Origin: Pseudomonas gessardii
GTDB taxonomy: Bacteria; Pseudomonadota; Gammaproteobacteria; Pseudomonadales; Pseudomonadaceae
NCBI RefSeq assembly: GCF_001983165.1
Contig: NZ_MNPU01000006.1
Location: 124,001-188,000 of the forward strand
Direction: 5' to 3'
DNA: 64,000 nucleotides
Shown here piece by piece: positions 52,247 through 60,739 of the stretch; the stretch's first letter is position 1, and every line of letters starts with the position of its first letter. Position numbers and translations under genes: made by a program. Below the pieces are notes generated by a model that worked only from the letters and a program-made list of their open reading frames with translations, ran no database searches and had not been told where the DNA came from.

Positions 52247-53449
52247 ATGAGGTTTGCGGACTGCGTGGAATGGATGCCAATGATGCGTAAAATATGTAAA
52301 TCATCTTGCAGCTCAGAATCAGATATATCTTTTCGGTATCACTCTCCCAGCGGGGATATAGTGACCGCTGGTGTTTATCGAAGAATGAGTCGACAGATTT
52401 ACGGCTCTGCCAACATGCCGGAACAGTTATGGGCGCATGCCCAGGACCTTTTAACTGAAGCGACAATGGCTGGCATTGAAAACCCTGTGATAGTTGGTGC
52501 TATTCCATTTTCTAAAACTTCTTTTCCGGAGCTTTTTATCCCGCTGTCCTATAGTCGTGATTTTGTGAGGCGTGATACCAAAACAAGTAAAAAGCTCAAC
52601 TTAAAAAGCGGGAGTAGTCCCCTGTCTTTAGATGGTTCGTTTATTTCTGCCGTCGCCGAAGCTTTACGAAAAATCTCCAATAGGGAACTGGATAAAGTCG
52701 TGCTGTCGAGAACACTTGATCTCAAGGTTGAGTTACAAGACTCAGGGCACACGATTGTCGATAGACTGCTGAGACTCTATCCACAGGCTTATAATTTTTA
52801 CTTGCCGCTGGACAAGGATCATTATTGGCTGGGTGCCAGTCCGGAGCTGCTGGTGCGGCGTCAAGGCGCCAGTGTCGAATCCTTTCCACTGGCCGGCTCT
52901 GCCGCCAGGAGCTCTCAGCCTGATCAGGACCGACATGCGGCGCAGGCATTGTTCGATTCACAAAAAGACCGTCGTGAGCATCAGTTTGTAGTCGACGAAA
53001 TTGCCCGTCTACTGACGCCGGTCAGTGAGCCTATGAGAGTTCCGCCCCCCCCCCTGCTGGTTCCGGCAGGGCCGCTATGGCATTTAGGTACACCGATAAG
53101 TGCAACGTTGAAGGCGCCATGGCCCAGCGCGATGGAGCTGGCTGCTCGCTTGCACCCCACTCCAGCGGTCTGCGGTTATCCAACACAGTCGGCATGGGAG
53201 CTGATCGACCGTCTCGAGCCTCACGCCAGAGGCTTGTATGCCGGGATGGTCGGTTGGACCGACGCCCAAGGTAACGGAGAGTGGGCCGTGACTATCCGTT
53301 GTGCCCAGTATCACGCCGGTACGCTGCGCTTGTTCGCTGGCGCCGGGATTGTCGCAGATTCCTCGGTAGAGTCCGAGTGCCAGGAAACCAGTACCAAGTT
53401 CAGCACCTTGTTACGAGCACTGGGTATCACCGATGAGGCATGCGCATGA
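52247..53449 (+). CDS. entC: Isochorismate synthase (EntC-like)
   Basis: EntC turns chorismate into isochorismate, the first step of 2,3-dihydroxybenzoate synthesis. The product has the chorismate-binding fold: KVVLSRTLDLKVE, YWLGASPELLVRRQG, LAGSAARS, LHPTPAVCGYPTQSAW, VGWTDAQGNGEWAVTIRC and LFAGAGIVADSSVESECQET, all close to Escherichia coli EntC. The start is uncertain: TTG 52223, ATG 52247, 52274 or 52283 are in frame and none has a strong ribosome-binding site. A run of ten C at 53045-53054 lies within the frame. The stop overlaps entE. Confidence 0.92.
   Translation: MRFADCVEWMPMMRKICKSSCSSESDISFRYHSPSGDIVTAGVYRRMSRQIYGSANMPEQLWAHAQDLLTEATMAGIENPVIVGAIPFSKTSFPELFIPLSYSRDFVRRDTKTSKKLNLKSGSSPLSLDGSFISAVAEALRKISNRELDKVVLSRTLDLKVELQDSGHTIVDRLLRLYPQAYNFYLPLDKDHYWLGASPELLVRRQGASVESFPLAGSAARSSQPDQDRHAAQALFDSQKDRREHQFVVDEIARLLTPVSEPMRVPPPPLLVPAGPLWHLGTPISATLKAPWPSAMELAARLHPTPAVCGYPTQSAWELIDRLEPHARGLYAGMVGWTDAQGNGEWAVTIRCAQYHAGTLRLFAGAGIVADSSVESECQETSTKFSTLLRALGITDEACA
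53045..53054 (+). repeat. Poly-C tract (10 C) inside entC
   Basis: Ten consecutive cytosines encoding the Pro-Pro-Pro-Pro stretch of EntC (RVPPPPLLVP). A one-base change in length would shift the frame and remove the last third of the enzyme. Confidence 0.75.
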
Positions 53450-55059
53450 CTGTCGCATTCACACCCTGGCCGAATGAGTTCTCGCAACGCTACCGCGACA
53501 AGGGCTACTGGCAAGACTTGCCATTGACAGAAATCCTCACACGGCACGCCCAGGAGCGCTCCGACGCAATCGCCATAATCGATGGTCAGCGGCAGTTCGA
53601 CTATCGGCAGTTCAAGCAACTGGCTGACCGACTGGCTGGTCACTTGCAGAGCCGAGGTATCGGACAGGGTGACACTGCTTTGGTCCAACTGGGCAATCGG
53701 GCCGAGTTCTACATCGTGTTCTTCGCACTGTTGAGTATCGGCGTGGTTCCGATCAACGCTCTGTACAGTCACCGGCGCCTCGAATTGTCGGACTATGCCG
53801 CCCAGATCAAGCCCCGGTTGCTGATCGCTGAACAATGCCATCCGTTGTTTTGTGATACCGCTTTTATTGATGAACTATGCTGCACGTATTCTGGGCTTGA
53901 GGTACTTTTGAGTTCGACGGATCCACAGAGCCGCACGTCACTGGAGGCGTTACTGGCCCGGGATCCTGCTACGCCACTCAGGCTGTCCCCTACCGATGCC
54001 GGACAAGTCGCCTTTTTCCAGTTGTCTGGCGGCAGCACCGGGACTCCCAAGCTCATCCCACGTACCCACAACGATTATTTCTACAGCGTGCGACGTAGCG
54101 TACAGGTCTGCCGGCTTCTGTCGAAAGACCGCTTTTTGTGTGCCCTTCCTGCTGCGCACAACTATCCGTTGAGTTCGCCCGGCGCGCTAGGCTTTTTCTA
54201 TATCGGCGCCTGTGTGGTCATGGCGACCAATCCAGAGCCCTACGAGTGTTTCCGGATCATCGAGCGCCACTCGGTCACTCATGTGGCCTTGGTGCCTTCG
54301 GCTGTCGCACTCTGGATTCAGGCCGCGCGCCAGCCGCCCCAGCGCCTGAGCTCACTCAAGCTGATCCAGGTCGGTGGGGCTAGCTTTTCTGAGCATCTGG
54401 CAAGGCAGGTGCCGCCAACTTTCGGTTGTCGGTTGCAGCAGGTCTTCGGCATGGCTGAAGGAATGGTGGCCTACACAGACCTGGATGATAGCGATGAAGC
54501 ACTATTCGCTTCCCAAGGGCGTCCGATGAGTGCAGATGACGAGGTGCGGGTGCTAGGCGCCGACGGTCAGACCGTTGCGGATGGCTGCGTCGGCACGCTT
54601 GCTACCCGAGGCCCCTACACGGTGCGCGGTTATTACCTGAGTCACGAGCACAACGCCACGGTTTTCGATGCTGAAGGTTTCTATCACACTGGAGATTTAG
54701 TCAGGCGTAGTGCCGATGGCCGGCTCAATGTGGTGGGGCGTGTTAAGGACCAGATTAATCGTGGTGCCGAGAAGATTGCAGCCGAAGAAGTTGAGCGGCT
54801 GTTGTTGTCGCACTCATTGATCATACAGGCCGCACTAGTCGCTTATACCGATCCTCTGATGGGAGAGAAGAGCTGCGCTTTTCTGGTCAGTGAGGCGACC
54901 TTGTCGTTGCCGCAGGTGCGTGCTTTTCTCCGAGAATGTGGTATCGCCGAATACAAGCTTCCCGATCGCATCGAATACATCGATCAAATGCCGCTTACTC
55001 CCGTTGGAAAAATCAACAAGGTGTTTCTCCGGCAAACTTTCAATCAGAGCTCGTCATGA
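53446..55059 (+). CDS. entE: 2,3-dihydroxybenzoate-AMP ligase (EntE-like)
   Basis: EntE activates 2,3-dihydroxybenzoate as its adenylate and loads it onto the aryl carrier domain of EntB. The 537-residue product begins MTVAFTPWPNEFSQRYRDKGYWQDLPLT, very like EntE. It has FQLSGGSTGTPKLIPRTHNDY (A3), AAHNYPLSSPG with the Asn that marks dihydroxybenzoate-type pockets, HTGDLVRRSADGRLNVVGR (A7/A8) and the A10 lysine in PLTPVGKINK. ATG at 53446 overlaps the entC stop (ATGA); an ATG at 53440 is also in frame. Confidence 0.96.
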   Translation: MTVAFTPWPNEFSQRYRDKGYWQDLPLTEILTRHAQERSDAIAIIDGQRQFDYRQFKQLADRLAGHLQSRGIGQGDTALVQLGNRAEFYIVFFALLSIGVVPINALYSHRRLELSDYAAQIKPRLLIAEQCHPLFCDTAFIDELCCTYSGLEVLLSSTDPQSRTSLEALLARDPATPLRLSPTDAGQVAFFQLSGGSTGTPKLIPRTHNDYFYSVRRSVQVCRLLSKDRFLCALPAAHNYPLSSPGALGFFYIGACVVMATNPEPYECFRIIERHSVTHVALVPSAVALWIQAARQPPQRLSSLKLIQVGGASFSEHLARQVPPTFGCRLQQVFGMAEGMVAYTDLDDSDEALFASQGRPMSADDEVRVLGADGQTVADGCVGTLATRGPYTVRGYYLSHEHNATVFDAEGFYHTGDLVRRSADGRLNVVGRVKDQINRGAEKIAAEEVERLLLSHSLIIQAALVAYTDPLMGEKSCAFLVSEATLSLPQVRAFLRECGIAEYKLPDRIEYIDQMPLTPVGKINKVFLRQTFNQSSS

Positions 55060-55949
55060 CCATCGCAAGAATCACTGACTACCCGATGCCTGCCGTATCC
55101 GACTTTCCTGCCAACCGAGTGAACTGGACGGTCGATCCACAACGCGCCATATTGTTGGTGCACGACATGCAGGAATACTTCCTAGCGTTCTTTGAACAGG
55201 ACGGTGCCCTGTTGCCCATGCTCAAGGCGCATTGTGCCAGATTGTGCGAGTGGGCCAGGCGCAACGGTGTGATGGTTGTTTATAGTGCCCAGCCGCATGT
55301 TCAGCCGGCCGAGCGCCGGGGGGTGTTGTCGCAGATGTGGGGAGCAGGCATCACTGCGGCAGTGGCAGAACAGCAATACATTTCCAGAGATTTGTCGCCG
55401 GCCCCGGGTGACCTAATCATCCAAAAGTGGCGCTACAGCGCCTTTCGTCATAGCGAACTGGAAAGTGTCATGCGCGAACAGCGGCGCGATCAACTACTGA
55501 TCTGCGGCGTCTATGCCCATATCGGCTGCATGGCCACGGCACTTGATGCATTCATGCTCGATATCCAAACCTTCATGGTGGGTGATTGTCTGGCTGATTT
55601 CTCCGCCCCCTTCCATCAACAAGCACTGGCTCAAGTTGCTGATTGTTGCGGTTCCGTTGTTTCCCTGGAGCAGGTTCTGGAAACTTCCAATCTGATGTCG
55701 CGCGAGGGGTTGCTGCATTATGCAAAAGTCTTGACCGGCCAGGTCGGCCAGGAACTGGACCCCGAAGCCAATTTGATGGACTACGGGCTGGATTCCTTGC
55801 AAGTGATGAATCTGATCGCATCTTGGAACCAGGCGGGAGTGCAGGTTCACCTTGAAGACATACTTCAAGAGCCGACTGTCAATGGATGGTGGAATGTATT
55901 GTGCCGGGCCCGTCATACCTCACACGCGATGATGGAGGTCGCATCATGA
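55056..55949 (+). CDS. entB: Isochorismatase with aryl carrier domain (EntB-like)
   Basis: A 297-residue two-domain protein. Residues 1-210 form the isochorismatase (VHDMQEYFLAFF, WRYSAFRHSELE, LLICGVYAHIGCMATALDAF), which yields 2,3-dihydro-2,3-dihydroxybenzoate. Residues 215-295 form the aryl carrier domain, with phosphopantetheine Ser in MDYGLDSLQVMNL. ATG at 55056 overlaps the entE stop (ATGA). No phosphopantetheinyl transferase gene is in the window; a chromosomal one must serve. Confidence 0.96.
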   Translation: MTIARITDYPMPAVSDFPANRVNWTVDPQRAILLVHDMQEYFLAFFEQDGALLPMLKAHCARLCEWARRNGVMVVYSAQPHVQPAERRGVLSQMWGAGITAAVAEQQYISRDLSPAPGDLIIQKWRYSAFRHSELESVMREQRRDQLLICGVYAHIGCMATALDAFMLDIQTFMVGDCLADFSAPFHQQALAQVADCCGSVVSLEQVLETSNLMSREGLLHYAKVLTGQVGQELDPEANLMDYGLDSLQVMNLIASWNQAGVQVHLEDILQEPTVNGWWNVLCRARHTSHAMMEVAS

Positions 55950-56695
55950 ACACTCGAGAATTTGACGGTAAAACGGCCTGGGTCACCGGGGCGGGGCGGG
56001 GCATTGGCCTGGCGACTGCCACGATGCTACAAAATAACGGTGCACAGGTCATCGGCCTGGACATGATCTTTGGCGGCTCCCACTACCCTTTCGAGTGCGT
56101 GAAACTGGACATCACCGATGCCCGGATGGTGGCCGATACATGCAAGGAACTGCTGACGCAAGCACCCCCCCCTGATGTACTAGTCAACGCCGCCGGCATC
56201 CTGGTGCAGGGCGATTGTTCACAGGTGTCTCTGGATGACTGGAGGCATTGTTTTGATGTCAATGTCAACGGTGCATTTCACCTGCTCCGCATACTGATTC
56301 CTATGTTCAAAGAGCGTCGCCGTGGTGCGATTGTCAATGTCGCTTCGAACGCCGCCAGCGTACCGAGGTTGGGTATGGCCGCCTATTGCGCGTCGAAAGC
56401 TGCACTACTGAGCTTGAGCCATTGCGTAGCGTTAGAGGTGGCACCCTATGGCGTGCGATGCAACAGCGTTTCACCGGGTTCGACCGATACGCCAATGCTC
56501 GCGCAATTGATGAACGACAGCGGCGCAGTGGAGCGTACTTTGCGCGGAGTGCCGGAAGCCTTCCGCACCGGGATCCCTCTCGGCAAGATCGCCATGCCAG
56601 AAGAAGTCGCCCAGACGATCTTGTTTCTAGCTTCCGAGCGTGCCAGCCACATTACGCTTCATGACCTAACGGTGGACGGCGGCGCGACCTTCTAA
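55946..56695 (+). CDS. entA: 2,3-dihydro-2,3-dihydroxybenzoate dehydrogenase (EntA-like)
   Basis: A 249-residue short-chain dehydrogenase that makes 2,3-dihydroxybenzoate with NAD. It has the nucleotide motif TGAGRGIGLATA at residues 14-25, NAAG, and the catalytic Ser, Tyr and Lys in VASNAASVPRLGMAAYCASKAA. ATG at 55946 overlaps the entB stop. Eight consecutive C residues lie in the frame near 56165-56172. Confidence 0.95.
   Translation: MNTREFDGKTAWVTGAGRGIGLATATMLQNNGAQVIGLDMIFGGSHYPFECVKLDITDARMVADTCKELLTQAPPPDVLVNAAGILVQGDCSQVSLDDWRHCFDVNVNGAFHLLRILIPMFKERRRGAIVNVASNAASVPRLGMAAYCASKAALLSLSHCVALEVAPYGVRCNSVSPGSTDTPMLAQLMNDSGAVERTLRGVPEAFRTGIPLGKIAMPEEVAQTILFLASERASHITLHDLTVDGGATF
56165..56172 (+). 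repeat. Poly-C tract (8 C) inside entA
   Basis: Eight consecutive cytosines in the codons for APPPD. This is the third long C-run in the divergent region and ent genes. Confidence 0.65.
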
Positions 56696-56758
56696 CGGGC
56701 GCTCCACAGCAAGATCTCCTATCCGCTATTAGATTCTTGTCATTAGGCGATTCACGAT

Positions 56759-59700
56759 ATGGATTTTGTCAACCCAACCGTCGACTCTCTCTTCGATGCA
56801 CAGGCTGGTATTTGGTACGCCTCACAGGCAGGGCAGTCATCGGCGTTGTACATGACGGCGCAAGCATTGCGGCTGCGTGGCCGGCTCGACCTGAAATTGC
56901 TACGCATTGCTATCACCCGCGCCGTGCAGGACTGCGAAATCTTGAGTTATCGTTATGTCAGCGTGAACGGCAAACCGGTCATGGCAAAACGGTCACATGC
57001 CGCACAGGTCAACATGCGCGACCTGAGCAGCGAATCTGATCCGGAGCGTACTGTTCAACAGTTGTTTACCATCAGCCTTGAAGTTGCCGACGATCTGGAC
57101 AGTGATGAACTGCACCAGCATGACCTCTATCGGTTAGGTGATGACGAGGTCATCTGGCTTTCACGCATCCATCACATCGCGTTCGACTCTTATGCCTACT
57201 ATTTGCTGCATCGACGCGCTGCGGAACATTACCGGGGGTTGATGAGCATTACTTCGGTAGCTCCGTGCACTTACGTCAGTCTGGAGGGGTTGCGTGCCCA
57301 AGAAAATGCCTACCATTCGAGTAAGCAGTACAGCCTTGACCGGAAATTCTGGCTCGAGCGCGGCAAGGGTTTTACCGCTCCGACCTTTTCCGGTGCAGCA
57401 CCCTACGAGCTGTCCAGCACCCATATTCAGGCTCAATGCAGCCTTTCCCGGGAGCATGCCGTCGCGCTTAGAGGGGAGCACTGGCACTCACGTGTATCGC
57501 TAGCCGATGTTCTGATCGCCGTTTTCGGCAGTTACTTCTCGCGCTTGAACAAGCAGCAGCACATTCTATTCGGCCTACCGCTGATGGCACGTATGGATGC
57601 AATGGGGGCTGGGGCCGCCGTAACCCGCAGTAATATCCTGCCGCTGGATTTCGAGTTGTGTGAGAGCGCCAGTTTTCTCGAAGCCTGTACGGTGGTTGCC
57701 CACAGCCGTAAGCAGGTGATCGCTCACCAACGTTACCGCTCCGAGTGGATCAGTCGGGAACTGGGTCGCGTCGGCGATGCCCTGCCGCTCTACGGGATTG
57801 AACTAAACATCTTGCCATGCATACCGACGCTAGATTTCGACGGCCTTGTCACGGAGCTCGTGCACGTTGCGACAGGCCCGGTTCGCGACTTGAATTTGCA
57901 TGTAGAGATCGGCAGCGACCTGTTGGTGCATGGCATCAAGGTCATCGCCAATGGTGGGCGTCATACCCTCGAAGACCTTCACTTGCACCTTGAGCGACTG
58001 CAGCACTGGATCGGGCAGGTGCTGGCTGCTCCGACCGTACCGTTAGCCAGCTTGCCGTTCGCCTGTAACCGGGAGCTGGACCTAATTAAGGACTGGAATG
58101 CTACCGATCATCCGCTGGAGGCCGAGCATGTGGTGGCGTTGTTCGAAAGGCAGGTCCGCCATGGCCCCGAACAACTAGCCGTTCTCGATGAGAGACGTAG
58201 CCTGACCTACCGGGAACTCGAAGAAACCACGCAATGCGTAGCGTTTGGTTTGCAGTACGCTCTGCAGAGTGCCCGGGGCAAGGTCGTCGGTGTGATGCTC
58301 GAGCGCAGTGTCGAATTGCAGGTTGCGATGATTGCGGTTCTCAGGGCAGGAGCGGTACTTTTACCATTGTCCAGGCAGACCCCAGCTAGGCGTTTGGCGC
58401 ACATGCTCAAGCAAGCGCAGGTGAGCCTGGTGATTGCGTCAGCCCCCGATCACGACAAGGTGCCTGGCCATATCTCTCGTTGGTCGTTGGAGCAACTGAA
58501 CAATCCCGCAAGTACCAGGCAGGGGCCAGCTGCAACGCTTTCCGGCACGGATGGCGCCTATATTTTGTTCACCTCCGGCTCCAGCGGCGAGCCGAAAGGT
58601 GTGATGGTCAATCATTTGGCCCTTGCCAACCGATTGCAATGGATGCAGGCGCAATATCGGCTCGATGACAATGATAGGGTGCTGCAAAAAACACCCATCA
58701 CGTTCGATGTGTCGATCTGGGAGTTCTTCTGGCCGATGATCAGCGGGGCCACGCTGGTGATGGCGCGCGAGAAAGGACACACCGATCCTGACTACCTACT
58801 CGACTGCATCGAACGCCATAACATCACTACCATGCATTTCGTACCCTCGATGTTGGCGCTGTTTGTCGATGCCCAAGAGCGTCGCCAGAACACACTGGGT
58901 CTAGCTCGGGTATTCGCCAGCGGAGAAGCGCTGCCCCTTGAGCTAGCCGAACGTTTCCGGCGGTCATTCAACGCAACTTTATTCAATTTATATGGCCCCA
59001 CCGAGGCGGCCATCGACGTCACGCACCATGAAGTTGGATCAAATTACCGTATACGCACAGTGCCTATCGGCCGGCCGATTTGGAACACTCGCATTCATAT
59101 TCTTGGTCTGGCGGCCGAAGTGCTGCCTATCGGCGCGGTCGGTGAGCTTTTCATCGAGGGGATTTGCCTGGCCAATGGTTATATCGGACAACCAGAACTG
59201 ACGGCCAAACAATTCATCGTCGATGGTCAACGACGCCTTTATCGCACTGGTGATCTAGCACGCTGGTGTGCGAACGGCGAGATTGAGTTTCTAGGTCGCG
59301 CTGATCATCAGGTGAAGGTTCGTGGGGTCCGCATAGAGCTTGAAGAAATCGCCAGCGTCCTGCTCAAACATCCGGCCATCGTTTCGGCTTGTGCGGCAGT
59401 GCAATCTGACCGGCTGATAGCTTATGCCGTAACTAGCAGCGATTGTAACGAGTCCGGACTACGTGAGCATTCACGCGAATATCTGCCCGAATACATGCTG
59501 CCCCAGTGTGTCGTGTTTCTTGACGAGCTGCCTCTGACTGGCAATGGCAAGCTCGATCGCAGCCGTCTACCTCTCCCATCCGATGACCAGCTCAAGCAGG
59601 GTGTACCAGCAGGATGGGTGGAACAGCGTCTATGCGAGTACTTCGCCGATGTGCTCGAGCGGACTAGTGTTGGACCTGAACATAACTTCTTTGAATTGGG

Positions 59701-60733
59701 TGGGCATTCGCTGACTGCCGTCGATGTTACGGCCCGAATCAATGCTGGGCTGGGGTGGAAAATTTCTATCGCCACACTTTTTTCTCACCCGACTCCTCGG
59801 GCGCTTGCTGCTCATGGCGATACTGGTGAACTAGATATGCTTGCCCCGACCCTGCTGTTGCGTCCGGCTCCCAATGGCCATGCAGGGCTTCCAACACTGT
59901 TCTGCATTCATCCAGCCGGTGGCATATCGTGGTGCTACAGCGGTATTGCCCGGTTTCTCAAAACGCCGTGTAGCATCGTTGGCCTGCAAGCTGATGGGTT
60001 GGCTTCAGGATCGTTGATTGCCACGTCCATGAAATCTATGGCCAGTAATTACGTCGACCGGATATGCGCCCACCAACCCAGCGGCACGTACTGGATCATC
60101 GGCTGGTCGGTTGGTGGCATGATCGCTCACGGTGTAGCCGCCCAGCTTGAGCAACGTGGCCGGCACGTAGAACTGCTGGCGCTGATGGATGCCTACCCCA
60201 GTGACCTGTGGCGCCGCTTCGCCTTCACCGAGCAATCAGCGCGAGAGGAAGAAAGCATGGCACTGGCCGCCTTACTTTTTATTGCTGGCATCGCACTGCC
60301 ATTTGACCGAGGTCTACCGTCGCTGACAATCCCGCGTGGCGAGGTTCTGGAGCGTGCGCAGGTAATCGGTATGCTCCGACACCAGGGCAATGCCTTGGCT
60401 AGCTTGGATGATGCCACGTTGGATCGGCTAATTGATGTCGTGATCAATAGCAGGCGCCTGGTAGGCAGTTCGCAACACGAAGTCTTCCACGGCAACATGC
60501 TGTTCTTCACGGCTGCCCGTCCTCGTGCCGAAGACTGGCTGACCCGTGAAGCATGGCGACCTTACTTAAGCGGCACACTCACCAATCTGGATATAGATTC
60601 GGATCACCCTGGCATGGCTCGCACTGAGGCTCTTAAGACTATCGCCGGACATCTAGATCAGATTATGGGCAGCGCCAGACTGACAGCTAACAAGGCTGAT
60701 GCTGTTCAACCGAGAATAATGGTCGAGGGATAG
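56759..60733 (+). CDS. entF: EntF-like nonribosomal peptide synthetase (C-A-T-TE)
   Basis: A 1324-residue synthetase with the domain order of EntF (1293 residues). The condensation domain has HHIAFDS at residues 138-144-like positions (His139, Asp142), with Ser143 where Gly is usual. The adenylation domain is at about 455-945: FTSGSSGEPKGV, FDVSIWEFFW, HFVPSML, FASGEALP and NLYGPTEAAIDV. The pocket residues read by eye (D-V-W-H-F-S-L-I-D) nearly match the serine code of EntF. The carrier Ser984 lies in LGGHSL and the thioesterase Ser1117 in GWSVGG. It should couple dihydroxybenzoate to serine and release a monomer, oligomer or trilactone. It starts 63 bases after entA. Confidence 0.94.
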   Translation: MDFVNPTVDSLFDAQAGIWYASQAGQSSALYMTAQALRLRGRLDLKLLRIAITRAVQDCEILSYRYVSVNGKPVMAKRSHAAQVNMRDLSSESDPERTVQQLFTISLEVADDLDSDELHQHDLYRLGDDEVIWLSRIHHIAFDSYAYYLLHRRAAEHYRGLMSITSVAPCTYVSLEGLRAQENAYHSSKQYSLDRKFWLERGKGFTAPTFSGAAPYELSSTHIQAQCSLSREHAVALRGEHWHSRVSLADVLIAVFGSYFSRLNKQQHILFGLPLMARMDAMGAGAAVTRSNILPLDFELCESASFLEACTVVAHSRKQVIAHQRYRSEWISRELGRVGDALPLYGIELNILPCIPTLDFDGLVTELVHVATGPVRDLNLHVEIGSDLLVHGIKVIANGGRHTLEDLHLHLERLQHWIGQVLAAPTVPLASLPFACNRELDLIKDWNATDHPLEAEHVVALFERQVRHGPEQLAVLDERRSLTYRELEETTQCVAFGLQYALQSARGKVVGVMLERSVELQVAMIAVLRAGAVLLPLSRQTPARRLAHMLKQAQVSLVIASAPDHDKVPGHISRWSLEQLNNPASTRQGPAATLSGTDGAYILFTSGSSGEPKGVMVNHLALANRLQWMQAQYRLDDNDRVLQKTPITFDVSIWEFFWPMISGATLVMAREKGHTDPDYLLDCIERHNITTMHFVPSMLALFVDAQERRQNTLGLARVFASGEALPLELAERFRRSFNATLFNLYGPTEAAIDVTHHEVGSNYRIRTVPIGRPIWNTRIHILGLAAEVLPIGAVGELFIEGICLANGYIGQPELTAKQFIVDGQRRLYRTGDLARWCANGEIEFLGRADHQVKVRGVRIELEEIASVLLKHPAIVSACAAVQSDRLIAYAVTSSDCNESGLREHSREYLPEYMLPQCVVFLDELPLTGNGKLDRSRLPLPSDDQLKQGVPAGWVEQRLCEYFADVLERTSVGPEHNFFELGGHSLTAVDVTARINAGLGWKISIATLFSHPTPRALAAHGDTGELDMLAPTLLLRPAPNGHAGLPTLFCIHPAGGISWCYSGIARFLKTPCSIVGLQADGLASGSLIATSMKSMASNYVDRICAHQPSGTYWIIGWSVGGMIAHGVAAQLEQRGRHVELLALMDAYPSDLWRRFAFTEQSAREEESMALAALLFIAGIALPFDRGLPSLTIPRGEVLERAQVIGMLRHQGNALASLDDATLDRLIDVVINSRRLVGSSQHEVFHGNMLFFTAARPRAEDWLTREAWRPYLSGTLTNLDIDSDHPGMARTEALKTIAGHLDQIMGSARLTANKADAVQPRIMVEG

Positions 60734-60739
60734 TAACCA

